Below, piece after piece: positions 29,168 through 38,021 of a stretch of DNA of 64,000 bases; the first letter of the stretch is position 1, and every line of letters starts with the position of its first letter. A program made the translations under genes and the position numbers. The DNA is from Evansella clarkii (GTDB lineage Bacteria; Bacillota; Bacilli; Bacillales; Salisediminibacteriaceae): assembly GCF_002019695.1 (NCBI RefSeq), contig NZ_KV917376.1, positions 3,784,361 through 3,848,360 of the forward strand, given 5' to 3'. The notes under the pieces were generated by a model. The model did no database searches, had not been told where the DNA came from, and saw only the letters and a program-made list of their open reading frames with translations.

Positions 29168-31603
29168 TTACAGGTCCTTAGTTTTCTTTTCGAAATAATT
29201 ATGTAATCTATAATCGCAGATCTCTTTCGTCCACTCAAAAAGCTTTTCCTTATGCTCTTCAATAACATTAAACTCTAGCTGGAAAACACCATTTTCAAAT
29301 GAGATCAACCCCTTCGAACTCCTGCTCCATTTTGTCATCGGCATTTTTGATATTAAATTAGTGACTTTCTCTTCGTCATACTCCCACAATCTCTTCCCCT
29401 GCTTGTCAGAGAAGTCGATTCGCTTCCGGTATTCTTTTTCTGTTAAATAGTTATGGAAATAGGAAGCTGCTTCTTCTGGGGTGACTGGATCTATCCAATT
29501 ATCGACACCACGGCTCAGCATGTATGAGAGCACAACCATTTTATAACTCTTCGACATTCCTGTACTTTCCACTTCTTTAAGCCAGGCTTCATATTTTTTG
29601 AAGACTTCTTCTTCATGCTGGTCAAGTTCTCCTGCCCAGTATAGAAAACCGGCATATGACTTGAACTGGTCTTTATATTCTTTTGTCTTTGCGTTTCCGT
29701 GTAAATGGAGTTCCAGGTAAGTTGGCCTTCTCCCCAGTTCCTGTTTTAACCGGAGATATTCCTCTCTTAACATCTCTCTTCTTGGCTGTCGTTTTCTCCG
29801 CAGTTCTATTATCAGGTCAATAACTTCCGTTTCAAATTCAGCAATGCAGTTTGCCGGCACTTCTGGGACATAAGCACCGTTCTTTTTCCTTTCTTCTTCT
29901 GTCCGTGTATCCAGCAGGCTCAGTTTATTATCTGCATTGCGGTAGTTGCCTATTAGATCAATGACTGTACAAAAGTTTTTGCCTTCATAAAGGCGAAGGC
30001 CTCGGCCTATTTGCTGGGTAAAAATAGTCAATGATTCAGTAGGCCGTACAAATAGCATTGTATCAAGAGCTGGAATGTCAGTACCTTCATTAAAAAGATC
30101 CACCGTAAAGATAATCTCCAGGTCTCCTTTTTCAATAAACTGGATGGCTTCTGACCTCGTGTACTCTCCACCCTGGGAGTGGAGAGCCGTTGCGTTAATT
30201 CCTTGGGTTTTAAAGTAATCAGCAAGAAATTGCGCCTGTTTTATAGAGGAACAAAATGCAAGCGTCCTTGTCTGCTTATGTTCCTGCCATTTAGTGAATA
30301 TTTTCTCAGCCATCTCATCCTTCAGCTGGGCTGCAAGGAGCTCTTCCTGATCATATTGCGTGCCAAGCCAGGTGATCTGGTAATAATCCGTTTCATCATA
30401 CACACCTATATAGTGGAAAGGTGCCAGCCAGTCCTTTTGTATCGCCTCGATAAAATGAAGCTGGTAAGCCACGTTACCACCACATAGACCATATACATCC
30501 TTTCCGTCCATCCGGTCAGGTGTTGCAGTAATACCAAGGAGAAACTCCGGCTGGAAAAAATCAAGCACCCGTTTATATGTATTTGCAGCTGCGTGGTGGA
30601 ATTCATCCACTACAATGAGATCAAAACTGTTTTTTTCAAAACTGGAAAGATGCCTTTCATTCGCTAGAGTAAAAATAGAAGCAAAAACAAAATCTGTGTC
30701 CCCTTCTTTTTCCGTCCCGTTATACAGGCCGGCGGAGCGGTCTGGCATAATATGTTGGAATGATTCCTTTGCCTGCTTTAGTATTTCTTCTCTGTGAGCA
30801 ACAAAGAGAACACGTTTAAAGTTTTTAGCAAAAAATCCAGCCAGGTAGGTCTTCCCCAGTCCGGTAGCCATGACTACCATCGCCTTGTCATAGTCTTCTT
30901 CTCTCACTGTCTCCAAAGCTTCAAGCGCTTCCAGCTGTGCTTCACGGGGCGTAATTGTGTCATAACTGCCTTTGTCTTCTATCACCACTGTTCCTTCACT
31001 GTCTTTTGCTGGCTTATTCGGTAGCATCATTTCGATTTCTTCCGCTTTCGTCCAGGTACGGATCAGCTCAGGGTTTTCCCTGTGGTAAGTATTATATAAT
31101 TCCTCATACTCCCGGATCGTTTCTTTATTAACTGGGATTGTCTGCTCGTGGAGGTATAATTTTAGAAACTCATTTAAAGCTTTTTCATATGTATTGACGG
31201 AAGCCTCTGATTCCATGGACAGATTCCATTCCACTCCGTATGTAAGGCCAGATCTTGAGAGGTTGGAGGATCCAATAACCAGAGCTCCCTCATTTTCTTC
31301 ATACTGGAACATGTAAGCCTTCGGGTGAAATGATCTGCCATTGCTTTTAAAAAGGCGGACTTCCATTTTTTCATCCAGTGAGATAAGTTTCCTCAGAGCT
31401 TCCGGCTGCGTGACAAATAAGTAATCTCCCGTGCAAATCTTTACTTCAGCACCTCGGCTAAGAGCCTCCTTAAGAGGCCCGGCAAGAACATCCACCCCGG
31501 ATTTCATTACAAAAGAAGTAAGTATGTATATAGAAGACGAACGACTGATAGATTTCTTCAGTTCTTCAACCAGTGATTCTGTAATAAGGTTAACTTTGCT
31601 CAT
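29168..31603 (-). CDS. PLD-domain DEAD/DEAH helicase (restriction-type)
   Basis: An 811-residue fusion. Residues about 1-165 form a phospholipase D-like nuclease domain (HPKAYMF ... GALVIGSSNLSRSGL, the HxK...N signature near residue 90-115). Next comes an SF2 helicase: motif I VMATGLGKTYLAG (about 243-256), DEFH box LIVVDEFHHAA (about 329-339), LLGITATPDRMDG, and FTQQIGRGLR. The C-terminal about 230 residues contain repeated helical segments such as LGRRPTYLELHLHG. Such proteins are widespread putative restriction enzymes. Base composition is more GC-rich than in the drm/brx genes, hinting at separate arrival. It could substitute for the missing PLD protein DrmC, but that is speculative. Confidence 0.8.
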   Translation of the reverse strand: MSKVNLITESLVEELKKSISRSSSIYILTSFVMKSGVDVLAGPLKEALSRGAEVKICTGDYLFVTQPEALRKLISLDEKMEVRLFKSNGRSFHPKAYMFQYEENEGALVIGSSNLSRSGLTYGVEWNLSMESEASVNTYEKALNEFLKLYLHEQTIPVNKETIREYEELYNTYHRENPELIRTWTKAEEIEMMLPNKPAKDSEGTVVIEDKGSYDTITPREAQLEALEALETVREEDYDKAMVVMATGLGKTYLAGFFAKNFKRVLFVAHREEILKQAKESFQHIMPDRSAGLYNGTEKEGDTDFVFASIFTLANERHLSSFEKNSFDLIVVDEFHHAAANTYKRVLDFFQPEFLLGITATPDRMDGKDVYGLCGGNVAYQLHFIEAIQKDWLAPFHYIGVYDETDYYQITWLGTQYDQEELLAAQLKDEMAEKIFTKWQEHKQTRTLAFCSSIKQAQFLADYFKTQGINATALHSQGGEYTRSEAIQFIEKGDLEIIFTVDLFNEGTDIPALDTMLFVRPTESLTIFTQQIGRGLRLYEGKNFCTVIDLIGNYRNADNKLSLLDTRTEEERKKNGAYVPEVPANCIAEFETEVIDLIIELRRKRQPRREMLREEYLRLKQELGRRPTYLELHLHGNAKTKEYKDQFKSYAGFLYWAGELDQHEEEVFKKYEAWLKEVESTGMSKSYKMVVLSYMLSRGVDNWIDPVTPEEAASYFHNYLTEKEYRKRIDFSDKQGKRLWEYDEEKVTNLISKMPMTKWSRSSKGLISFENGVFQLEFNVIEEHKEKLFEWTKEICDYRLHNYFEKKTKDL

Positions 31604-31612
31604 AGCTTCCCG

Positions 31613-31848
31613 CTCCCAAATATTGTCTATAGGTTTAGTTTACCATACAGGGAGCTTTGTCGAAAGACAGTTTACAAAAGGAAGACCTTATGAGGACAAG
31701 CCTCATAAGGTTTAATACTTCTGCTTTTCCGGAATAACTCCCCGTACTCCGCCCGCTGGGTTCTCCATATCTCCCTCATACCTCGGGATCAAATGGACAT
31801 GAACATGGAAAATCGTCTGTCCCATTGTCTCGCCGCAATTGATACCAA
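31613..31848. repeat. Direct repeat copy A (HIT gene 3' end plus terminator)
   Basis: An imperfect direct repeat of about 236 bases matching 33519-33758. It contains the intergenic start CTCCCAAATATTG, a TTTGTCGAAAGAC segment, a CCTTATGAGG...CCTCATAAGG hairpin and the last codons of the HIT gene. The unit flanks the segment holding a 146-residue protein and the SEFIR gene. Divergence of roughly a sixth to a fifth of positions shows that it is not recent. Confidence 0.8.
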
Positions 31849-31850
31849 TT
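31712..31850 (-). pseudogene. HIT-family protein, C-terminal fragment (duplicate)
   Basis: About 45 codons that translate to the end of a HIT protein, including the histidine triad (QTIFHVHVHLIPRYEGD), and finish with GVIPEKQKY and TAA, just as the intact gene at 33.6-34.0 kb does. Upstream of GINCGE the similarity stops abruptly and there is no start or ribosome site, so it is a remnant. The hairpin behind it (31685-31711) copies the terminator of the intact gene, but its T-run is degraded. Confidence 0.82.
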
Positions 31851-31943
31851 AGGGTTGTATTTAATAAAGTAAATTAGATAATATTTAAGCAGGATATTAG
31901 TGCTGTTTGTGGAAGATAATTATTATAAGGGGGGTGGAAATAA

Positions 31944-32384
31944 ATGGATTGGATTAATATTGAAAAGTTAAGAAAATATTCAGCGCAAGAAAGCTATAAA
32001 AACCAATTCTACATAAGGGTCGAAAGGTTAATTGAATATCTTCAAGAGAGTACCCTTATCAATAATATATTGGAGGAAGAGCATTTATTTTATCCAAAGT
32101 ATTTGTGGCAAGAAGATAACGACTTAGAATTATACTTTTTTACCAAAGAACACATTGTATTATGTAGTTTAGATTCAAATCAGAAGCTATTTATCATTAA
32201 GAGATTTACTAGGGATATATCCAAGATTGAAATAACAAACTATGATGCTAACCATCGTGATATACAACTCATTATAACCTTTGTTAACAAGGACGAAATA
32301 ATTCTCCAAAGTAATGACACAAACGAACATTGGAAATTTAAATACTTTAAAAAGATACAAGAGCTATATAACTTTATTAACTAG
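31944..32384 (+). CDS. Hypothetical protein, 146 residues
   Basis: ATG 31944 follows GGGGGG/GGTGG at the right distance. The product is small, acidic and rich in aromatic residues, with an N-terminal helical part and a beta-rich centre (LELYFFTKEHIVLCSLDSN). I do not recognise a family. It is convergent with the SEFIR gene, and both lie inside the same direct-repeat-bounded segment, so a partner or inhibitor role is conceivable but unsupported. Confidence 0.6.
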   Translation: MDWINIEKLRKYSAQESYKNQFYIRVERLIEYLQESTLINNILEEEHLFYPKYLWQEDNDLELYFFTKEHIVLCSLDSNQKLFIIKRFTRDISKIEITNYDANHRDIQLIITFVNKDEIILQSNDTNEHWKFKYFKKIQELYNFIN

Positions 32385-32405
32385 GCATCCATTAGGGTGC
32401 TTTTT
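32385..32405 (+). terminator. Terminator of the 146-residue protein gene
   Basis: GCATCC (32385-32390), loop ATTA, GGGTGC (32395-32400), then TTTTT. It overlaps the end of the coding sequence and has the normal Rho-independent layout. Confidence 0.72.
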
Positions 32406-32458
32406 CATATAAATGCATTAAACTATTAAAAAAAATACATATTCCATCATAAAAATAA

Positions 32459-32490
32459 AATTCTTCTCCATAATTGATTGAAGAAGAATT
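32459..32490 (-). terminator. Terminator of the SEFIR gene
   Basis: AATTCTTCT (32459-32467) and AGAAGAATT (32482-32490) form a perfect 9-bp stem just after the SEFIR stop codon. On the minus strand it is followed by a TTTTATTTTTATG run. Confidence 0.7.
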
Positions 32491-32501
32491 ATTTTAGTCT
32501 A

Positions 32502-33479
32502 TTAATTAAAATAATGTTTTAGTTGTCTTTTCCATATTTCTTCCACTATCCCGTTTGCATTAGTAGGATGAGAACCAAACATATTCATTGTCATTTTAAG
32601 TATTAATTGATTATTCTTATTTACTTCACATATAATATTTTCGTTCATAGCATTATCGTTAGAAATATCAATCATTTTCCCAAAGTGCAAGCTTATCCCT
32701 CTTCCAAACAGGCCACCAATCCACATTTTTATCCCGGTAACTTCCACTCCATTTTTATATAGTTTATAGAAAACTTTTAAGCTCGATATTTCTTCAACTA
32801 CGTAATCAAATGATTGATCTTTCAATTTTACTTGATTAAAAAGCTGTATAAGTAACGTTTTAATTTCCATAAATTTATGTTGTAGAAATTTATCTTTGTC
32901 CAGATCGGTAACTTTCCTACCTATATCTATTACACTATCGCTAAAAGGGTTTTTAACTTCTACGTCTCTAGCTGTTTTAGGTTTCAAGTCAGGAACCGGT
33001 CCTAAAGGCGCTTCTTCGTACAACGGTACATTATATATTCTATATACTAATTCCTCATATTTTTCTTCAAAATTCATATCATTTGAAAAATCAATAGCGT
33101 AATAACCTTTGAAATGAAAAGGGACTACTTCATTAAAATTAACCGAATCACGTTTAATAAAAATAAGTTTATCACTATTCTCTTGTAATAGTGATAATAA
33201 AGACATGTTTTCAAACCCCACTCCGCCTTCAAAGTTGTCAGCTTTCTTTGAATACTTTTCAGTTAAAACAATAATTGTAAAGTCACTATCACGTACTCTC
33301 TCTATCATCATTTGAGGTAAGTGGGTGGTACTTGTTTGTGTTAAAAATTGATCGTATGTTGCCTCAACTCCACTCTCTTTCCTTAATTTATTTACTAGGT
33401 TTCTAACCCATATTTGATGTTTTTCACTGTCCCAACTATAACTAATAAATACTGACTTTCTATCCCTCAATATTTTCAC
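32502..33479 (-). CDS. SEFIR-domain defence protein
   Basis: A 325-residue protein with an N-terminal SEFIR domain (about residues 7-115): KSVFISYSWDSEKHQIWVRN, the VEATYDQF strand, FTIIVLTEKYSKKAD, and DKLIFIKRD. SEFIR is a TIR-like fold; bacterial SEFIR proteins (bSEFIR, first shown in Bacillus) protect by NAD+ depletion after phage infection. The C-terminal about 150 residues (LIQLFNQVKLKDQSFDYV ... and a beta-rich GIKMWIGGLFGRGISLHFGK part) would be the sensor; I do not recognise it. GTG 33479 has AAAGG upstream; TTG 33470 is a close alternative. The gene sits between two copies of a HIT-gene repeat, which suggests insertion as cargo. Confidence 0.78.
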   Translation of the reverse strand: MKILRDRKSVFISYSWDSEKHQIWVRNLVNKLRKESGVEATYDQFLTQTSTTHLPQMMIERVRDSDFTIIVLTEKYSKKADNFEGGVGFENMSLLSLLQENSDKLIFIKRDSVNFNEVVPFHFKGYYAIDFSNDMNFEEKYEELVYRIYNVPLYEEAPLGPVPDLKPKTARDVEVKNPFSDSVIDIGRKVTDLDKDKFLQHKFMEIKTLLIQLFNQVKLKDQSFDYVVEEISSLKVFYKLYKNGVEVTGIKMWIGGLFGRGISLHFGKMIDISNDNAMNENIICEVNKNNQLILKMTMNMFGSHPTNANGIVEEIWKRQLKHYFN

Positions 33480-33518
33480 CTCTTAACCTTTAAAATAATT
33501 AACTTTAATAAAGAATCA

Positions 33519-33758
33519 CTCCCAAATATTGACTATGATCTTAGTTTACCATACTAGCAAATTTGTCGAAAGACGGGTCTATAGAAGAAAAACCTTATGA
33601 GGGCAAGCCTCATAAGGTTTAATACTTCTGCTTTTCCGGTATTACTCCCCGTACTCCTCCGGCTGGGTTCTTCATATCTCCCTCATACCTTGGGATCAGG
33701 TGGACATGTACGTGAAAGATCGTCTGTCCCGCTGTCTCGCCGCAGTTAATTCCAACAT
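33519..33758. repeat. Direct repeat copy B (3' end of the intact HIT gene)
   Basis: Counterpart of 31613-31848. It covers the terminator and the last about 45 codons of the functional HIT gene. Similarity ends within the Asn-Val-Gly codons just before the conserved INCGE. Confidence 0.8.
33591..33619 (-). terminator. Terminator of the HIT gene
   Basis: AACCTTATGAGG (33591-33602), 5-base loop, CCTCATAAGGTT (33608-33619): a perfect 12-bp stem overlapping the stop codon. On the minus strand it is followed by TTTTTCTTC. Confidence 0.8.
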
Positions 33759-33990
33759 TGTATCCTTCAGGTCTGTATTTTTCATCAAGTAGCGATTTCC
33801 CCTTCTCTAACAGCTCGTTAAATGCCTCACGTTCTTCTAATGTGGTGTCAAAGAAATCACTCACATGGCGTTTAGGAATGATTAGCAGGTGGCCTTTACT
33901 TACTGGGTATTTGTCAAAGATGGCGAATGCCAGGTCGTTTTCTAAAAATTTTTCATCGATTGTGCAGAATGGGCAATTCTCAATAATCAC
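33619..33990 (-). CDS. HIT family protein (histidine triad nucleotide hydrolase)
   Basis: About 123 residues. GTG 33990 is preferred because GGAGG is 8 bases upstream; the ATG at 34005 lies within that site. Features are the N-terminal CPFC (zinc-type pair), LLIIPKRHVSDFFDTT and the triad HVHVHLIPR near residue 95. HIT proteins hydrolyse dinucleotide or AMP-linked substrates; the cellular substrate is not visible. It is probably a housekeeping gene whose end served as the insertion or duplication site for the SEFIR segment. Confidence 0.85.
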   Translation of the reverse strand: MIIENCPFCTIDEKFLENDLAFAIFDKYPVSKGHLLIIPKRHVSDFFDTTLEEREAFNELLEKGKSLLDEKYRPEGYNVGINCGETAGQTIFHVHVHLIPRYEGDMKNPAGGVRGVIPEKQKY

Positions 33991-34046
33991 TATTAGTACC
34001 TCCATTGCTGTATCAGTTATATAAATATTAGTGTGTTGCTGGTGTT

Positions 34047-35891
34047 CTATACTGAGAAATATTTAAAACTTGAAATATCCTCTAACAGTTTCTGATTTGC
34101 CGGATCTTCATATAAGTTTTTCATTGCTTGTAATACTTCCTCTGAATCCTCCCAATTCCTGATCACCTTAGCATCTGAGAATAAACGAGTATACTTAGCT
34201 GTGGGAAGCTTTGACCTGCTGGTAATGGAGTAATTAAGCTCCTCCAGCCTTTCGATAATTTTAAGTCGTTGTTCTGGTTGCAAGGGACCCAATTCTAATG
34301 TTAGCTTCAATCGGTCATCCTTTAACCTGTCAAACCAATACGTAAACGTACTATCGTGCCACCACCATTTTTCTCGCGTATTTCCATAGATCTCTTCCAA
34401 TTCACGGAATACCGGTAAAACAAATGATACCTGATATGTTTTAAAACGATAGGCATTTGCATTAATGTCATAGAACTTGCTGAACCTTTCAAATGGAGTC
34501 TCAGGATACTCCCCCTCTCTTTGTTGTTTTGGTATCTGGGTCTGAGGTTTATGTATTTCCTCACTTTCTTCCATTTGTTCAATTGCAAGAGCAATATGTT
34601 TAAAAAGGCTGTTTATATCAGGGTCATTATAAAGAGTTTTCATACCATTTACTATTTCTTGCTTATTTGCCCAATCCGTAATATTAATAGTATTTGTATA
34701 AATTTTTGTAAACTTTTTTCCTTCCAGCTTACCGCTTGATTGGAAAGAAACTCCCTGGCGCTCTAGTTCAGTTAATAACCTGTATCTGTTTTTAAAAGGT
34801 ATTGGACCCACTTCAACATTTATCTTCAAAAGTTCATTCCATGTTCGGTTAAACCAGATGATTAAACCATTACCAAGCCAGTAGCCTTCCCCTGGGTTAC
34901 CAATAACCTCTTCAAAGTCCGACCAATCCGGTAAAATAAAATTAGGTGAAGACACATGTGCACTGTATACCTCTTCAGGAATTTCTTCTATTTTGACAAA
35001 ATCAAGAAAAGCTTCTCTGATAAGATTGCTTCCTTTCTTAAATACATAATCAATTGTTTCTTTATTTTTTGCATAAAGCTGATTTATCAGTTCCTTTTCT
35101 GTGTTATGGAAGCCTTCTAACTGTTTACTTAATTCCATGTACCTTGGCTTACTGTGCAATTCCGGATGCTGACTAACGTAAAGCAAATCAATAGCATAAC
35201 GGTTCATACGATAGACATTCAAAGCAAGTTCAACAGCTTCCTCATCTTCCACCAGCTCTTCCTGTAATATCGCCGTGTAATATTTTAAGAAGTCATAAAT
35301 ATTATCAGCAATAGCATCCTTATGCAGTTCAACGTATTGAGTTATGATTTCCAGAATATCTTTATAATCTAAAATAAAATAATCCTGGTAGGAAGGTTCG
35401 TCAGTGGAAAGGGTAAGGAAGACCGGAATAATCTCATAACCTGAATACTCATTTTTCACATAGGATAGATAATCTTCCAGCTGCCCCTTTGATTCCCCGG
35501 CATAAAACTTGTTTTCTATAATGACAATTAAGTTTTGAGATGGGATTTTTAATAAAAGATCGATTGATCGATTCGTACTGGTTCTGACTTCCCGCTTTAC
35601 TTGCGTATCCCAAAACGAACGATGCAAATGTAATAATACGTCAACATTGGTTATTTTCTCTTCATTTTCAGTCTTTGTCACCAATCGTGATAAGACCTTT
35701 TTCACAAAAAAATCACCTAACTGATGATTTTCATTAGGGTCCAGCAACCATCCAAGAAAATTAGAATGTCTAATCTCGAATCGGTCAACCTTTAATACTT
35801 TAAATGGATTAAAACGCTTAAATTTCTGATTCAGCTGCTCGAATTCTTTTGTATGGTCAAGATGTGCGATTGATTGTAATGAGTAATCCAT
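34047..35891 (-). CDS. PD-(D/E)XK nuclease family protein
   Basis: A 614-residue protein. The N-terminus has the family motif: FEIRHSNFLGWLLDPNENH (about residues 42-60) followed by RSIDLLL ... LIVIIENKFYAGESKGQL (about 103-130), which supplies the D and ExK-type (here ENK) catalytic residues. The C-terminal two thirds contain two related segments with a WFNR or WFDRLKDDRLKLTLELGPL pattern, probably a duplicated sensor domain. Family members occur as single-gene defence candidates. ATG 35891 behind AGGGGAA; 26 bases downstream of mcrC on the same strand, so likely co-transcribed with mcrBC. Confidence 0.75.
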   Translation of the reverse strand: MDYSLQSIAHLDHTKEFEQLNQKFKRFNPFKVLKVDRFEIRHSNFLGWLLDPNENHQLGDFFVKKVLSRLVTKTENEEKITNVDVLLHLHRSFWDTQVKREVRTSTNRSIDLLLKIPSQNLIVIIENKFYAGESKGQLEDYLSYVKNEYSGYEIIPVFLTLSTDEPSYQDYFILDYKDILEIITQYVELHKDAIADNIYDFLKYYTAILQEELVEDEEAVELALNVYRMNRYAIDLLYVSQHPELHSKPRYMELSKQLEGFHNTEKELINQLYAKNKETIDYVFKKGSNLIREAFLDFVKIEEIPEEVYSAHVSSPNFILPDWSDFEEVIGNPGEGYWLGNGLIIWFNRTWNELLKINVEVGPIPFKNRYRLLTELERQGVSFQSSGKLEGKKFTKIYTNTINITDWANKQEIVNGMKTLYNDPDINSLFKHIALAIEQMEESEEIHKPQTQIPKQQREGEYPETPFERFSKFYDINANAYRFKTYQVSFVLPVFRELEEIYGNTREKWWWHDSTFTYWFDRLKDDRLKLTLELGPLQPEQRLKIIERLEELNYSITSRSKLPTAKYTRLFSDAKVIRNWEDSEEVLQAMKNLYEDPANQKLLEDISSFKYFSV

Positions 35892-35917
35892 TTTTTTATT
35901 CCCCTAAATGTTCAAAT

Positions 35918-37145
35918 TTAATGATAACTTAATAATTTAATAATACGCTTAATAATATCATTTACCTTTATATTAATTTCCTCTTTATCCAACCCCCTGT
36001 CAAGCTGCAGGCTCCATTGATGGATAGTAAAGGGGCTGTTCTTTATTTGATCGGTCCGTTCTCTTCCGCCGGCATATAGTAAAATACCGTGTTCTGTCTG
36101 GCGGGCAGTTAAATAAGCAAGCATTTGAAATACATTGCTGTTTATCGAGGAATCATCTCTCCTTGAGATATATTTTAAATCCAGGATCACTTCCCGGCCG
36201 TCTCTGGACTTTATTATTACATCCGGGATGATTTTGATTTTGCCACCTTCTGCGAGTGAATCGTGTTTTTGCAGGGTGACTTCGACGCCATGCTTGCTTA
36301 GTTCCTGTACGAGCTTTTTACCTATATACATCTCGAACAGTTCATTCATATCCAGAAGGAAGGAACTGCTTTTTTGTCCTCCCAGCTCAAAGGTTAGTGC
36401 GGTTGCCTTCCAGTACAGTAACGCCCATTGGAACGCCGGCTTGTAGTGGGCGTTTAATCTCGTGACAGGAAGCAGGTTAATATTTCTTACTTGTTCGTCA
36501 GGTTCAGGACTGCTCTTTAAGCTTCTCCCATCAATCTCCCTGCCGAATATATTTTTAAGTTCCCTGAGATCCCTTGGAACTGAGGAATCCCCATATCCTC
36601 TCTTAAGCATATCCATTAATGCACATGTAATCAGAAAGTTTTCTTTCACATTTTCCGTCAGTTCATCATAGCGGCAGTCAAATTGGTAATCGTGTTTCAG
36701 CCAGCGCTTGAATGTCTTTTCAGCATGTAGCTGTCCCCTCACTGCAGGCAATGGGCTTTCTTCTGTTACATAACCTTTTTTAATTCCTCTTGAATAAATT
36801 CGTTTACATTCATGAAGAAAGAATTTGACAATCCACTCAAGATCTCCAAAATCGGTTTCATAGCTTACTTCCGTTTCACTCCACCTGACAGTAGATAAAT
36901 CATAAGCCGTGGCAAGCCATTCCCATATTACCGGCAGCTCCACTTTAGGAGATATTTTAAAAAGGTAATTATTGCAGCGAAAGGCACCGACGATGGAGCC
37001 TGCCCGGAGTGTATACTTGTTATCTCCTGCAGTATGCTGTACTTGCACGGCAGCAGAATATTTATTTTTCAGGGAAGCTGCAATTTCTTCCGGCAAAAAG
37101 ATATTGTTCAGTTTTTCATACTCTGTCAGGCGGATTACCTTTTCC

Positions 37146-37153
<8 letters not shown>
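35918..37153 (-). CDS. mcrC: McrC-type subunit of a modification-dependent restriction system
   Basis: About 411 residues, matching the 5-methylcytosine-restriction McrC family. The N-terminal GDNKYTLRAGSIVGAFRC part precedes a PD-(D/E)XK nuclease C-terminus: KIIPDVIIKSRDGREVILDL then KYIS (about 320-345) gives the D and DxK residues. McrC is the nuclease that joins the GTP-driven McrB motor and cuts DNA carrying modified cytosines. ATG 37153 overlaps the mcrB end; GTG 37165 is another possible start. Neither has a distinct ribosome site, as expected for coupled genes. Confidence 0.82.
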
Positions 37154-37952
<799 letters not shown>

Positions 37953-38021
37953 ACTATCTTTGCTTACATACGTCTCCCTTACCGCATCATCAATCGTATA
38001 AGGCTTACGGACACCGCTCCT

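Noticed and set aside
29168..31603. PLD-helicase as a true DrmC
   Set aside because: DrmC is a PLD protein without a fused helicase; this 811-residue protein lies upstream of drmA with a different base composition, so only a speculative link is kept.
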